A DNA stretch of 64,000 bases, taken from positions 23,748,951 through 23,812,950 of the forward strand of contig OX388311.1 of NCBI GenBank assembly GCA_947579605.1. Direction: 5' to 3'. The translations under genes and the position numbers were made by a program. The first letter of the stretch is position 1. The number at the start of each line of letters is the position of its first letter. Positions 38,522 to 48,930 of this stretch are shown piece after piece. This DNA is from Athripsodes cinereus (lineage: Eukaryota > Arthropoda > Insecta > Trichoptera > Leptoceridae). The notes beneath the pieces are model-generated. The model worked only from the letters and a program-made list of their open reading frames with translations, was not told the origin of the DNA and did no database searches.

Positions 38522-39290
38522 AATGTGGCATGGAGGCTAACGCACTTGCCTTTGAGTCACTAGGTCCCGGGTTCGATTCCCGGCCAGGGCAAAATGAAAA
38601 ATGACCTTTTTCAGATTGTCCTAGGTCTGGGTGTTACATGTATACTCGTATGTGTGTAGTTCATTGTATATGTGTGTATCGTCGCGTTAGTACCCATAAT
38701 TAGTGATGTGAGAAGAGAAAATTCTCCAAAGAAATTTCTCGAGAACGAGTAATTTCTCCGAGAATTTCTCCTCTGATGGAAGAGAAATTTCTCTCCATAA
38801 TTTTTCTTAGTGGTATTATGACCTTTCGCCCTGTACACTTCGCAGCCAACCTGATTGATCCAAAAATTTGTGGGGCTGATTAAGAACACTTTTTTCCATG
38901 TACGTACCTGCAATTTTTTTTTAACTTAAATATGGGCATATGGGGTGTCAAACATCAAGATTTTTCATCTTATTAGCACTTTTTTCTATGTAGGTACCTA
39001 ACATTTTTTTGTTTCCATAATTAATTGTAGCCATATTAGTGATAAATTGTCTGAACATTTGTACATTGTTATTGATTGATTGAATAAAGTATTTATTTTT
39101 ATTATACTGTTAAATAAAAAATAAAAAAAAATTCTCGGAAAATTCTCTACTTCGAGAAATTTACCGAGAATTTTCTCGGTAAATTTCTCGTAAAATTATT
39201 TCTTGAGAATTCCACAACACTACCCATAATACAAGATTCACATCTTAGTTTGGGACTAGCTCGGTCTGTGTGAATTGTCTATACATGTTA
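38522..39290 (+). repeat. tRNA-derived SINE (family A), copy 2, split by a hAT element
   Basis: Head TGTGGCATGGAGGCTAACGC, B box GGTTCGATTCC at 38570-38580 and the family A body run to 38700. The SINE resumes at 39231 (ACAAGATTCACATCTTAGTT) after the element listed separately. Confidence 0.8.
38701..39222. mobile_element. Non-autonomous hAT element nested in SINE (522 bp)
   Basis: Perfect 8-bp duplication CCCATAAT (38693-38700 and 39223-39230). Ends TAGTGATGTG and the reverse complement of CACAACACTA. Both subterminal zones are dense in GAGAA and TTCTC palindromes. No transposase. Confidence 0.9.
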
Positions 39291-39523
39291 TGTTATTTTT
39301 TATGTTATAATAATTATATAATGCAACCCAACACATTGATGTTACGAGATTCGACAGACATTGATTTTTTTTAAAATTGTAGGGGCCTTTGTATGGCCTT
39401 GTCAGGTATATAGAATGTGCAATACTTAAGTACCTAGTAGGAAGGAGTCAATAGTTTTGGAACATGTTTTCTGAGAAAAATAGTAGGTATAGCCGTTTCT
39501 GTAGTCTATATAGGTATCTATTC

Positions 39524-39934
39524 CAGTGGTTCTTAACCTGGGTTCGATCGAACCCCAGGGGTTCGGTGAAAATCATTTTAAAGGCAAGATAGTTTTGCGC
39601 CTATATATAAATATATACCATGTTTTGAAATTGTAAAAATCTAAATTTATTTTTCAAATTAGGAGGGGTTCGGTGAATGCACATGTAACTGGTGGGGTTC
39701 GGTACCCTCAAAAAGGTTAAGAACTACAGAGGCCTGAGTCAACACACATTTTCACGTTATGTTTTCGTTCCGTTAGCGTTTGAATTTCAGACGACGTTGT
39801 GAGCAAGTATCAATTTCGTTGCTAAGATACACAATAGTTACGAAAATTGACACTTTGGCGCAACGTCCTCTGCATTTGAACGTTAACGGAACGAAAACGT
39901 AACGCTAAAATGTGTGTTTGACTCAGGCCTCCTG
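39524..39934. mobile_element. hAT-type element with MITE inserted at its right end
   Basis: Left end CAGTGGTTCTTAACCTGGG. The right end, GGTTAAGAACTA then CTG, is recovered when the MITE at 39729-39931 is skipped. Flanking 8-mers ATCTATTC (39516-39523) and ATCTATAC (39935-39942) match at 7 of 8. Inner GGGGTTCGGTGAA repeats. No ORF. Confidence 0.75.
39729..39931. mobile_element. Palindromic MITE, copy 2 (203 bp)
   Basis: Same inverted ends GAGGCCTGAGTCAA, same length and interior (GTTGCTAAGATACACAATAG, TTGGCGCAACGTC) as 13943-14145. It is nested in the hAT-type element. Confidence 0.9.
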
Positions 39935-40050
39935 ATCTATACCGTATTGGTCAATGGCTAGTGTTTTATTTATCTACTTATAAAAATTAGTCATGAACTT
40001 TCACCACGTATCGTTGGTCGACAACATTGACAAAATCTGCATCCATATAA

Positions 40051-40654
40051 TAGAGATGCAACGAATATTCGGCAACTATTCGGTATTCTGCCTATTCGGT
40101 AACATTTTTACTATTTGGCCGAATACCGAATATTTAGTTTATTATTCGGTATTCTGCCGAATAGTTTAAATGTAAAACTGGAAGGAACTAATAGCTTGTA
40201 GATTGTTGCTATTTCATTGTCAGCTGTAGATGCATAATAATAAATCCTCAAATATCTAATTAATATTAATTTAATTTGAAATGGAGTGAAACAACACAAT
40301 AATATTATTGTTATTATCAATGTTGGAACACAAAAATTTCGAAAAAATGTACCGCGCTGCAAGTCTAGTAGGTACATAATTATGTCTATGATTTACCTAC
40401 ACGAAGATGTGCGGTAGGTTATAGTACCGCACGCTTTCACCATTGTTTTGCCGAATATTTATTTATTTATTTATTTTATTCTTCTTGCACATCATCATTC
40501 GTAATTATAACAAAACCAACAGAGCAGTTTACATAAAAAAAAATGTGATGATGTGCAGTGGCGAGATTTCTAGTGAATACTGTATTCGGTTATTCGGCAC
40601 ACGATCTTGCATAATATTCGGTATTCGGCAAATATATTATTCGCTGCATCTCTA
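40051..40654. mobile_element. Non-autonomous hAT element rich in TATTCGG words (604 bp)
   Basis: Ends TAGAGATGCAACGAATA and (reverse complement) TAGAGATGCAGCGAATAA. The interior carries many ATTCGGTATTC and CCGAATA words near both ends, and an unrelated TTTATTTATTTATTTATT stretch in the middle. Flanks share ATATAA, so the target duplication is only partly preserved. Confidence 0.8.
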
Positions 40655-41875
40655 ATATAAACATTTCCTAATGAGACATTGATTCTAGAGATAATATTGC
40701 AACGGTTGACTTAGGTTGAGTGTCTTAGATAAATTAGGAGAGGCGTTGAAGCGTCTTCTAATAGCTCTTCCTCACAACTCACTACACTCACTGACAAGAT
40801 GACTTGCATCATGATAAACGTGCATTCCTAATATCGTATTACAAAATCTACACAATGTATACAGATTTACTAGATAACATACTTACAGCCATTCAAACAG
40901 GGGGTGTTTACACATTTTTTTTTCAATCGTTTTTGTTTATTGCATTAACACCCTATTAATTATACGACGGTTAGTAGCTATTACACTATCTACATTTTTG
41001 GTAGGTAATATCAATGAATCAAACATAAAAATGTGTACACATATAAACAAATATAATAAATATATCACCATGTTTATATAACTACCAATATCAGATACTT
41101 AGGTAATCGAGTAACGTAATATCTCTAATAAATGATAATTTTGCTGAATTTTTTTTTTGGGATGGATCTCATACAATGTATATAAAAAGTATAAGTGTAG
41201 TGGGAGATCCAAGGATTGAATTTGGCTTTGTAGATAAAAACACATTACTGTGTGGATATTTCGGGATGTACATAAAAAGGGTTAATTAATTGTAATAGTG
41301 TATTAGACTGTCTTGATAACTAACAAAATATGTAGTTATATAGGTATGGTTAATCTGAATCTGTATTTGCGGCCAATAGTTTCAATGTTCTCAAATCTAC
41401 CAACCATTCTTTGGAAATAGTTACTCAGCTGGAACACATTTGTCCAGAATGAAAGGCCGTTAAGTACTTTTATGATATTTTCCCTATACACTCCTCTAAA
41501 GAACATTAAGAAAGAATAAGATAAGGAATCGGAGAACGTGCATGAAATTTATGGAAGGGAAAACGTGAGTATAGATAGAGTTAGTTAACTGCGGCCCTAA
41601 ACAGCAATGTGGTAATTTTCCTTTTTGTATTTTCTCTGAATTATTATTTGCAGAAGTTGGTTGGTACTTTTGTCCTCTCGTTACGTGGCCAAAGTATTGC
41701 AATGCGATTAGCAAACTAAACTAATATAATATTGTCATTATTCATATTAAATATACTTACGTAAAATATGTTTATCCCGTGGAGAACCCGGTAAAGAATT
41801 GGTCTCCCACTCTTCTCCATAAGTTTTCGAGTGTCCTGTAAAAGGCAGGTGTTCGAAAAAATAAGACATTTTACA
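40655..41875. other. Non-coding stretch, nothing recognised
   Basis: AT-rich; no exon, tRNA or clear repeat noticed on either strand. Confidence 0.4.
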
Positions 41876-41879
41876 TCTT

Positions 41880-42012
41880 AAATTCAGCGATGAGGTTTGC
41901 CACCCATCCTGAATGTCTTGATTTTATATTGGCACGGAGAAGACAGCTTGCATATTTTATATGCAGCTGGTCTGCTGGCTACCCCACTTGTGGGATATGC
42001 CGTGATGGTATA
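41880..42012. repeat. Dispersed repeat, long copy
   Basis: GATGAGGTTTGCCACCCATC, CTGAATGTCTTGATTTTATA, TTGGCACGGAGAAGACAGC and GGCTACCCCACTTGTGGGAT, then ATGCCGTGATGG. This is the fullest copy of the family in the window; others occur in both orientations. Confidence 0.75.
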
Positions 42013-42300
42013 GAAATATGTTTATTCTTAGTCCATTGTCAATTATATGTTTGGACATGTGTTAACATCGCATTAACTGTCGCATGCCACATCCATCATA
42101 ATGTAAAAGTGAGGAAAAGTGTCCTCACTTTGTTATTATTAATAAATTCAAATAAATTAATACTTACATACTCACACTCGCATACTTTTAGTATTTACTG
42201 AAGATACATATTTGACGTGGTCTGCAGCCTGATTTAAACTTAAATGTTGGATTTATAAAAAAATATGAAATATCATCACTGTTTTAGTATAAGTGTAACG

Positions 42301-42891
42301 TAGGGGAAGGTTGGGCAAGACGGGGCCTTTAAGCTAAAATGTCAAAAAAACACATTTCTTTCTATAAATTCTTAAAAAAAGTTTTTTGACACAAACTATC
42401 ATCTTTAATCTAGCAAATGAATCACATAAATGTTAAAATAAACAATAAGAAATAATAAATATGTTCAATTTAAAAACAGCCTAATTATCCCGTCTTGCCC
42501 CATGGGTTGGGGCAAGACGGGGTAGTTTAGAATATTAGTCAATTAATTAAGTAATTAACCATATTTTTATTCATTTAATAATCGAATATCTTCCCTTAAA
42601 ATTCAATATTTGGATCTTTTTTATCAAATTTCAAACAATCTGAATCACGATATTCTTCCTTAAATGACACTATCAACAAAATTAAGTAAAATAACGTGAA
42701 ATATGCGAAAAAAACGTTTAGTATCACAGCATCACGGAGCGAGCAACCACTGCTGATATAACATTGTTACTAGTTGGGGGTCCAAAGAGAGCATCTTATG
42801 TCATCCAGCGTTCAGGGCTACTCGGCACGGTTCCACTTTTATCGCAGTATCCCATCTTACCTCACTACCCCGTATTGCCCCACCTTCCCTA
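42301..42891. mobile_element. Non-autonomous TIR element with GGGGCAAGACGGGG words
   Basis: Left end TAGGGGAAGGTTGGGCAAGA; reverse complement of the right end TAGGGAAGGTGGGGCAATAC. An internal GGGGCAAGACGGGGT copy lies at 42511-42525. No ORF with a known domain; superfamily unassigned. Confidence 0.65.
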
Positions 42892-43524
42892 CCTAGTCTT
42901 TGTATACAGAAGAGGTGATAGTTCTGGATGGACAATTTTTAGAGAATGTTGATAACGACATCAGAACGTTAATGTCGTGGAATGAGGTGACTCAATTGGA
43001 GCAGACACACCTTAAATTGAGAGGGTTGCGGTTTCTTTCTGCCGTTTGCTCTCAGGAGGAGCGTTGAAACGCAAGAGAGAAAAAATTAAATTATCACGAC
43101 AGTATATTGTTTTGTTTTCAGCGTGAGGTTTGCCACCTATCCTAAAAGCTTTGTAAAATGTAGGAAACTAAAAATTATGTAGGTATCTAATTAAATATGT
43201 ATTATTTAACTTTAAGATTGATTAACGAATTTCAACAAAGAAAAAAGTGACGGGTGGTCTTTGTCGGGAAATAACGCCAAGTTCTATAAGGTAATGTTGT
43301 ATAGTAGAATAAATACTAACATTGATGAGTCAGTTTGAAACCCATATAAAATTAAAAGAATTAGTCGAGTGAAAATAAATACAGACATCTTACAACAATA
43401 GATTGCATAAGTGTAACTTTGAATATTCGTTATTAAATCTATGATTATTGGTCTTAATAAGTTGTAAATATATTTTAAGGTGTTAAAGGTATTAAAGATT
43501 ATATTTTATATTAGATACGTATAA

Positions 43525-43785
43525 AGGCAACTCCTCAAAAGAATCTGCCAACAACGAGCTAATTGGATTGGCCACAACATCAGCCACCCAGGACTGCTCA
43601 TCGCAATCGCAGAGGGCAGGACCGAAGGCACAAATGGCAGAGGTCGACCGAGAGACGCCTATATGGACCAACTGAAGAGGGACATGAGCTGTGGCTCATA
43701 TATGGAGTTGAAGAGACTAGCTGAGAATAGGGAAGAGTGGAGAAATAAGTCAAAACTCGTTGCAGACCAATCCAATGGATTGTAA
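43525..43785 (+). pseudogene. Non-LTR retrotransposon ORF2 C-terminal fragment
   Basis: An 86-codon open frame without ATG, closed by TAA at 43783. It reads RQLLKRICQQRANWIGHNIS, then an EGRTEGTNGRGRPRD motif and LKRLAENREEWRNKS. This is the conserved post-RT tail of LINE ORF2 proteins and the same kind of tail as the minus-strand relic at 3050-3289. The reverse transcriptase core is absent, so it is a 5'-truncated insertion. Confidence 0.85.
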
Positions 43786-44999
43786 CTCATTATATATACG
43801 TATACCTACTATATTTGTATTTTACCTAACAACAATTGAGTATATATAACTAACAAAAGAATGCATATTATTAAAAATAAATCCCGCCAACTTTGTCAAA
43901 GGAAAACATTTTTAAAATGAGAAAAGTTGTCATAATGTTATTCATATCATTTTGTTAGATTATTATTTAAAATATATTCAAATAGTTGTATGTAGCATTG
44001 TGTTCCGTAGTTTACAACAAGTAGCAACAACTAAATATTTCACGTCTGAAAAAAAAAACGTCACTAAATTTTACATTCGTTGACAGGAATGTTGACAGCT
44101 GAAGATATTCGTGAAAACATTATTATCTTACATAGAATAATGCGCGGTAACAAAAAAATCAAATAATATTTGAAAATAGAAGCAGAACCATCAGAAATGT
44201 TCGAGGAATGCAGTAGTGTTTTGTTTGTTTTTTTTTTTAATGATCATTAGATTAGAAGGTATTTACTCGTATGTCATTGTAATTTTTGTGGTATTAGGTA
44301 CAATAGATGCGGTTTGGGTGTCGCATATTTTGTATTAAAATATTACACATGGAGTTTCAGAATAAAATTAGAATCTTGATACAGTATTTCCATACAAAAC
44401 AAAATAATTCTCTTATAAAAGGAATCTTAGCAATTAAAAAGCTTTAAGAAAAGTTTATGAAAAAATTAATATATGCTAAAAATGAACCCAAATACATCCT
44501 TAACATCCTCACTGGACGTTATACTGTACCTATTGTGAAGGTGGATAGTATTTAATTTTCTTTTGCAAACATACAGTTTTAACATAATTAATAATACACA
44601 GCTAATCCAATTGAAACCAGAGAACCAGCAAAGTTTGAAAACATTGTTTAGTATTATATAAATGTAACATACATTATTAGTGGACACTATAACAATAAGT
44701 AATTATTTACTGATTATTTCTTATGATACATAGGTATGTATAGTGATATCAGAATATTGTTTAAGATAGATGAAATCTGATACATTGATATTGGATTATC
44801 CCGGGGGTGAGTTGGTGACAGTTGACACCAAATGAGATAAATACATTTGATACAATCATTGCCCGTTGGTCACCCGCTACCTGACTGTACCCACCCCTGG
44901 ATGTACAGTTACGAATTCTGCACATTTAAAAAAAATAAACTATTCAATATTTAATTTATAAATATTGCATTTAGAGATTCTTGAGGTTTAATACAAGTA
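43786..44999. other. Non-coding stretch
   Basis: AT-rich with no gene recognised. 44796-44912 is a GC-richer patch (ATTATCCCGGGGGTGAGTTG ... CCACCCCTGGATG) with weakly inverted ends; it may be a small decayed element. Confidence 0.4.
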
Positions 45000-45185
45000 G
45001 GCCTAGTCAAAACACATTTAAGCGTTACGTTTTCGTTTCGTTTTCGTTCAAACAAGACGAGGTCGCGAGAAAGCGTCAATTTTCGTAGCTACTTGTGTAT
45101 TTTAGTTAAGAAAATTGATGCGTTCTCGAAACCTCGTCTTGTTTGAACGAAAACGTAACGCTTAAATGTGTTTTGACTAGGGGCC
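45000..45185. mobile_element. Palindromic MITE, related family member
   Basis: Inverted ends GGCCTAGTCAAAACACATTT continue as AAGCGTTACGTTTTCGTT. The core GTTACGTTTTCGTT and the TCAA..ACACATTT order are shared with the 203-bp MITEs, but the interior differs (AAACAAGACGAGGT arms). Confidence 0.8.
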
Positions 45186-45207
45186 AAGTAATGTACAGAA
45201 AAATTAT

Positions 45208-45375
45208 GTGGTAGGTAGCCTAACGGAACAGTCTCGGACATTCAATCGAGAGATCCTGGGTTCGATTTTTCTGCTGCCGACCTACTCCACTTTCACGACA
45301 CAAGCATGTTTCTTATTGAGAGAGTGTTTGGGGTGAATTTGGATTATTTTCAAATACAGATTCGGTTACAAAAAA
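45208..45375 (+). repeat. tRNA-derived SINE (family C)
   Basis: Head GTGGTAGGTAGCCTAACGGA, B box GGGTTCGATTTT, body CTACTCCACTTTCACGACAC, then AAGCATGTTTCTTATTGAGA and AGTGTTTGGGG. Minus-strand relatives are at 50828-50926 and 27764-27830. Confidence 0.7.
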
Positions 45376-45473
45376 AATGAAATAATTAAAATAAATTTTA
45401 ATCTTTCTTTACTATCTCACAGGTGGGACAGCCAGCAGACTAAATTGTTGTCTTCTTCATGCCAACAAAAAAA

Positions 45474-45735
45474 ATGTCAATCAAATTAAGTTTTGAACTA
45501 CTATAGATGACTCGCACACATTGAATTGCTCAGAAAAATGGACATCAATAATGGACATAACTAGTATGTAACCTAATTCATTAGGTTGGACTAGTGGTTA
45601 ACACACTCGCCTGACAAGCGAGGGGTCGTGGGTTCGATCCTCAGTCTGGGCAAAAAAATATTGATGTCCATTTTTCTGAGCAATTCAATGTGTGCGAGTC
45701 ATCTATAGTAGTTCAAAACTTAATTTGATTGACAT
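45474..45735 (+). repeat. tRNA-derived SINE (family B) with inverted copy of its own tail
   Basis: The tRNA-like head GGTTGGACTAGTGGTTAACA has B box GGGTTCGATCC at ~45630-45640. The body 45659-45735 is present as an exact 77-bp reverse complement at 45474-45550, upstream of the head. Another member, minus strand, is at 53125-53200. Confidence 0.85.
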
Positions 45736-46241
45736 CCACACTTCTGAGTAAGTGAAAATCCAGTTCTCAACACAACAGACTGTGTTACATACAATAATAA
45801 AAAAAAAAGTGTTATAAAATTGAATAACTACTACCTACTGCTTCACCATAACGACACCTCCCACATGTAGGACATATCTAGGGGATTCGATCCCGGCCCT
45901 TTTTTATAATCCCGGGATTTCGGGATTATCTACAGTTGATCCCGGGATCCCGGGACTAGTCCCGGGATTGTATTGATAATGTAAAGTGGTAACAAAAAGT
46001 CAGTAAACCATGTCAAATTCAGCTTTTTTTTATTTATCTGGCAATGAATTTAAGTTTTGAATCTGCAAAAAGTCGGTTAAACAAAATTATACTTCAAACA
46101 TCTTCTAAAATAAACAAACAAGGCACTTATGATTTATAAAACTAACAATTTAGCTTTTTTTTATATTTTTAAATTGTATTCTTGTATTTGTATTTATTTC
46201 ATAGTTTTAACCCAGAACAGTTTTAGTTTAGTGGGGCAATA

Positions 46242-46800
46242 CGAGGGCGGATTGATAAGTCCGGTAAAAATGAAACAAAGAGTTACTTTTTTCGAATGGA
46301 TTATATTTTTTTTCAACTTTATCTCCTTTTAGAGCTATACACTTTGTTAGACTATGCTGGAGTTTTTTCATCCACTCTTTGTTGTTATCTATTCCAATGC
46401 CCTGAAAATACGCCATAGTTTCGGAGATAATATCCGAATCAGTTGCAAATCTTCGTCCCCCAAGCCATTTTTTCGTGTTAGGTTAAAGGTAGGATTCACT
46501 GAGAACCAGGTCAGGAAAATATAGTGGCGGAAGAATGAGCAGAAGCATTATCGTAGTGAAACAGGATTTTCTTTTTGGCAAGATGATGCCGTTTTGCTTT
46601 GGTTTATTGATTCAACTGGACCAAAAGTGTAGAGTTATACTCAAGATTAATTATTTTTCCTTTTAAGTGGAAATCAATTAAGACTGTACCTTGTGCGTCC
46701 CAGAAAACCTTAGCCATAGCTTTGCCTGCTGATGGAATCACCTTGACCTTCTTCGGAGCACTTCCACCAGCTTCCACCCGCTGCTTGGTTATTATTTTGT
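46242..46800 (-). pseudogene. Mariner transposase relic inserted in hAT element
   Basis: The terminus CGAGGGCGGATTGATAAGTC follows TA at 46240-46241. On the minus strand, in changing frames, lie the mariner signatures SAPKKVKVIPSAGKAMAKVF and WDAQGTVLIDF (near 46700), ILFHYDNASAHSS around the second catalytic Asp, WLGGRRF, and AYFQGIGIDNNKEWMKKLQ with CIALKGDKVEK. At least one frameshift and two stops. The N-terminal half and right terminus are missing. Confidence 0.85.
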
Positions 46801-47331
46801 TTGAGAGACTATTCCAACGCGATTTGCAGTTAAACAATAAATTAAGCTCTCTCCATGTTCCTTTTCAATATAGTTTTGAAGCATAGTATCATTCTTCAAA
46901 GATGCTCTTTTGAAAATAAGAACCACTACGAACTTTCTTTACGACTTCATTAATATTCCAGTCATTAGTCAAACTCGCCATTACCGGTTTTATAGATTAA
47001 TCCTGAGTCCAGTTCTTCATTATCATCATCCAAATCATCAATAAATGGCAATAGCCGTTTATGTATTAAATAAATAAAATATCATCACTGGTTCATTTGC
47101 AGGTATTTATCTATACAATAAATCACAAACGGCTAAGTGAATATCGTGTGCAAAACAAACTAGGTGCTTTGCATTAACAAGTTTTCCAACCTTCAGAATA
47201 GCATTTGAACTATCAGTAACTATTGCCACAATATCAGTATCTAGTGAGATATCGAACTCAGAATAGCGCTCTTTTAAGATACTAACACAAGCTTCGGATG
47301 TCAGTGATTCATTGATGCGAATGAGTCCCAA
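46800..47331 (-). pseudogene. hAT transposase fragment (zinc-finger BED type)
   Basis: Minus strand: IVAIVTDSSNAILKVGKLV and HLVCFAHDIHLAVCDLLY are the RNase H-fold segment typical of BED-type hAT transposases. After stops and frame changes come NWNI-like LTNDWNINEVVKKVR and LLFNCKSRWNSL. Its open frame is cut where the mariner begins. No BED finger and no C-terminal dimerisation domain remain. Confidence 0.8.
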
Positions 47332-47453
47332 ATTCTTGACTTATTGTATGATTGTATTTATCCCGAAAATCCCGGGATTTAATTTAAGAAATCCCGGGAT
47401 TTTTGGGATTAAAATACGACCGGGATCCCGGGATCGAATCCCCTAGACATATC

Positions 47454-47580
47454 CCACTTCAGCGAGCGATAAACTCGCCCATTGCACAAAATTATTTGTT
47501 CAGTAGTAGTAATGTTTTCATGCTTTTTTCTGTTGTACAAATACTTTTTGTGCAATTATGATTTTTTTTTATTATTATTT
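47454..47580 (-). repeat. LINE 3'-tail-like repeat
   Basis: Reverse complement of 32575-32705: GCGATAAACTCGCCCATTGC, then ACAAAATTATTTGTTCAGTA and a terminal TTTTTGTGCAATTATGATTT. Confidence 0.65.
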
Positions 47581-48930
47581 TGTTTAAAAAATTCCTGGAT
47601 ACGCACTTGCTATTATGTAAGTACCTACACGATACAAATTTTAAACTCTGAAATAAGTTTGAATTTTGAAGGTATTATTATTATAATTCCACCCTGATGA
47701 TCAGACTATCAATGATAATAATATGACACCTCAGGGGTAAATAATGGTGGCTGGTTGAATGAGATTCAATATCGTTTTAAGTCACTATATCTGTAAGTAC
47801 GAACAAAAATATATATATATTATTTAGTTAAAATAATAGAATATCAATGACATGCTTTGTCCAAATTTTATAGGTATAGGTTTAGGTATACCTTTAGATA
47901 TAGGTATACCTACCCTTAAATTATTTTATGATACTAACATAAGAGATTTTTTAAAGATATATTTGGGTTTTGTTATAAACTCTTATACAACCTTATACAC
48001 CTTTCACATGTGCATGAGCATTTTTAAGCGGCATTTTTTACTTTGATCTAACGAAAATAATTACATCCCAATACATCCCAAGTCCAATGATGGATACGTA
48101 AATATAATGAAAGACAGTGAGAAGAATATTATTACAAAATGAATGTCTTCAAGATTTGGGTTCAAAGATGACACTTTGTTATTATTTCATTAATGATTTT
48201 ATCAATAGGTGAAAAAATAGAAAATTGATTTCTTTGTTGTGTCTAAACGATGATTAATGATTTTTTTTATAATTGTAAATACTTCAATAATCAAATGCGA
48301 CATCGAACATATTGAAAACTTTTCAGGAATGAAAAACATACAATATTTCTTTTACATTATTCTCCAATCAGATGTGATGATTTCTGTAATGCTCCGCCCC
48401 GTTAGTTTTTCTTATTGAAGTATCCGCCCTATTAATTATTTCAGTTTCAGTTAGTTGAAGTCTGAAAGGTTCTCCACTTGTTGAGTTGCTTTAGAATGGG
48501 ACGCCTGAATCATCAATGTGTTGTCTGAATATAATCAGCTGTTAATAGTGAACTAACAATATTTTATTTAATCTAGAACTTAAATAATTTATTAGAGATA
48601 AACTTTCGTGTGTCAATAAAGTCTGTGTTATTTTACTGATAAATCATTGTGCATCATTAATTCTATAATTATTATTTTCATAATTAAAAAGTGAGAGAAA
48701 ATCAATTATACATACATTATTGTATTTGGTAGTACTGTTAATTCATGCAATTAATAAAAAAAACATGTGTTTTTTGGAATAAAAGTTCTATTATTGAGTT
48801 GATTGATTACCTGTTGGTTTTTGGAGATATACAGAAATTGTAATGTGTTATAAAGATTGGTGATTTTAATAATATTAGCATAAATACGAACTAAAGAAAA
48901 AAAGTGTTTCAAAAAGCGGCAAAGACAATC
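47581..48930 (+). other. 5' flank and probable 5' UTR of DMRT gene
   Basis: No ORF of note. A GC-box-like CTCCGCCCCGTTAG lies near 48389. An in-frame TAA at 48892-48894 shows that the DMRT reading frame does not extend upstream. The transcription start was not determined. Confidence 0.4.

Larger units (their letters stand above)
45879..47445. mobile_element. hAT element with remnants of transposase (1567 bp)
   Basis: Perfect 8-bp duplications GACATATC (45871-45878 and 47446-47453). Inverted ends TAGGGGATTCGATCCCGG. Subterminal zones at both ends are crowded with ATCCCGGGAT palindromes. The interior holds a broken hAT transposase (46800-47331) and a mariner inserted into it (46242-46800). Confidence 0.92.
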
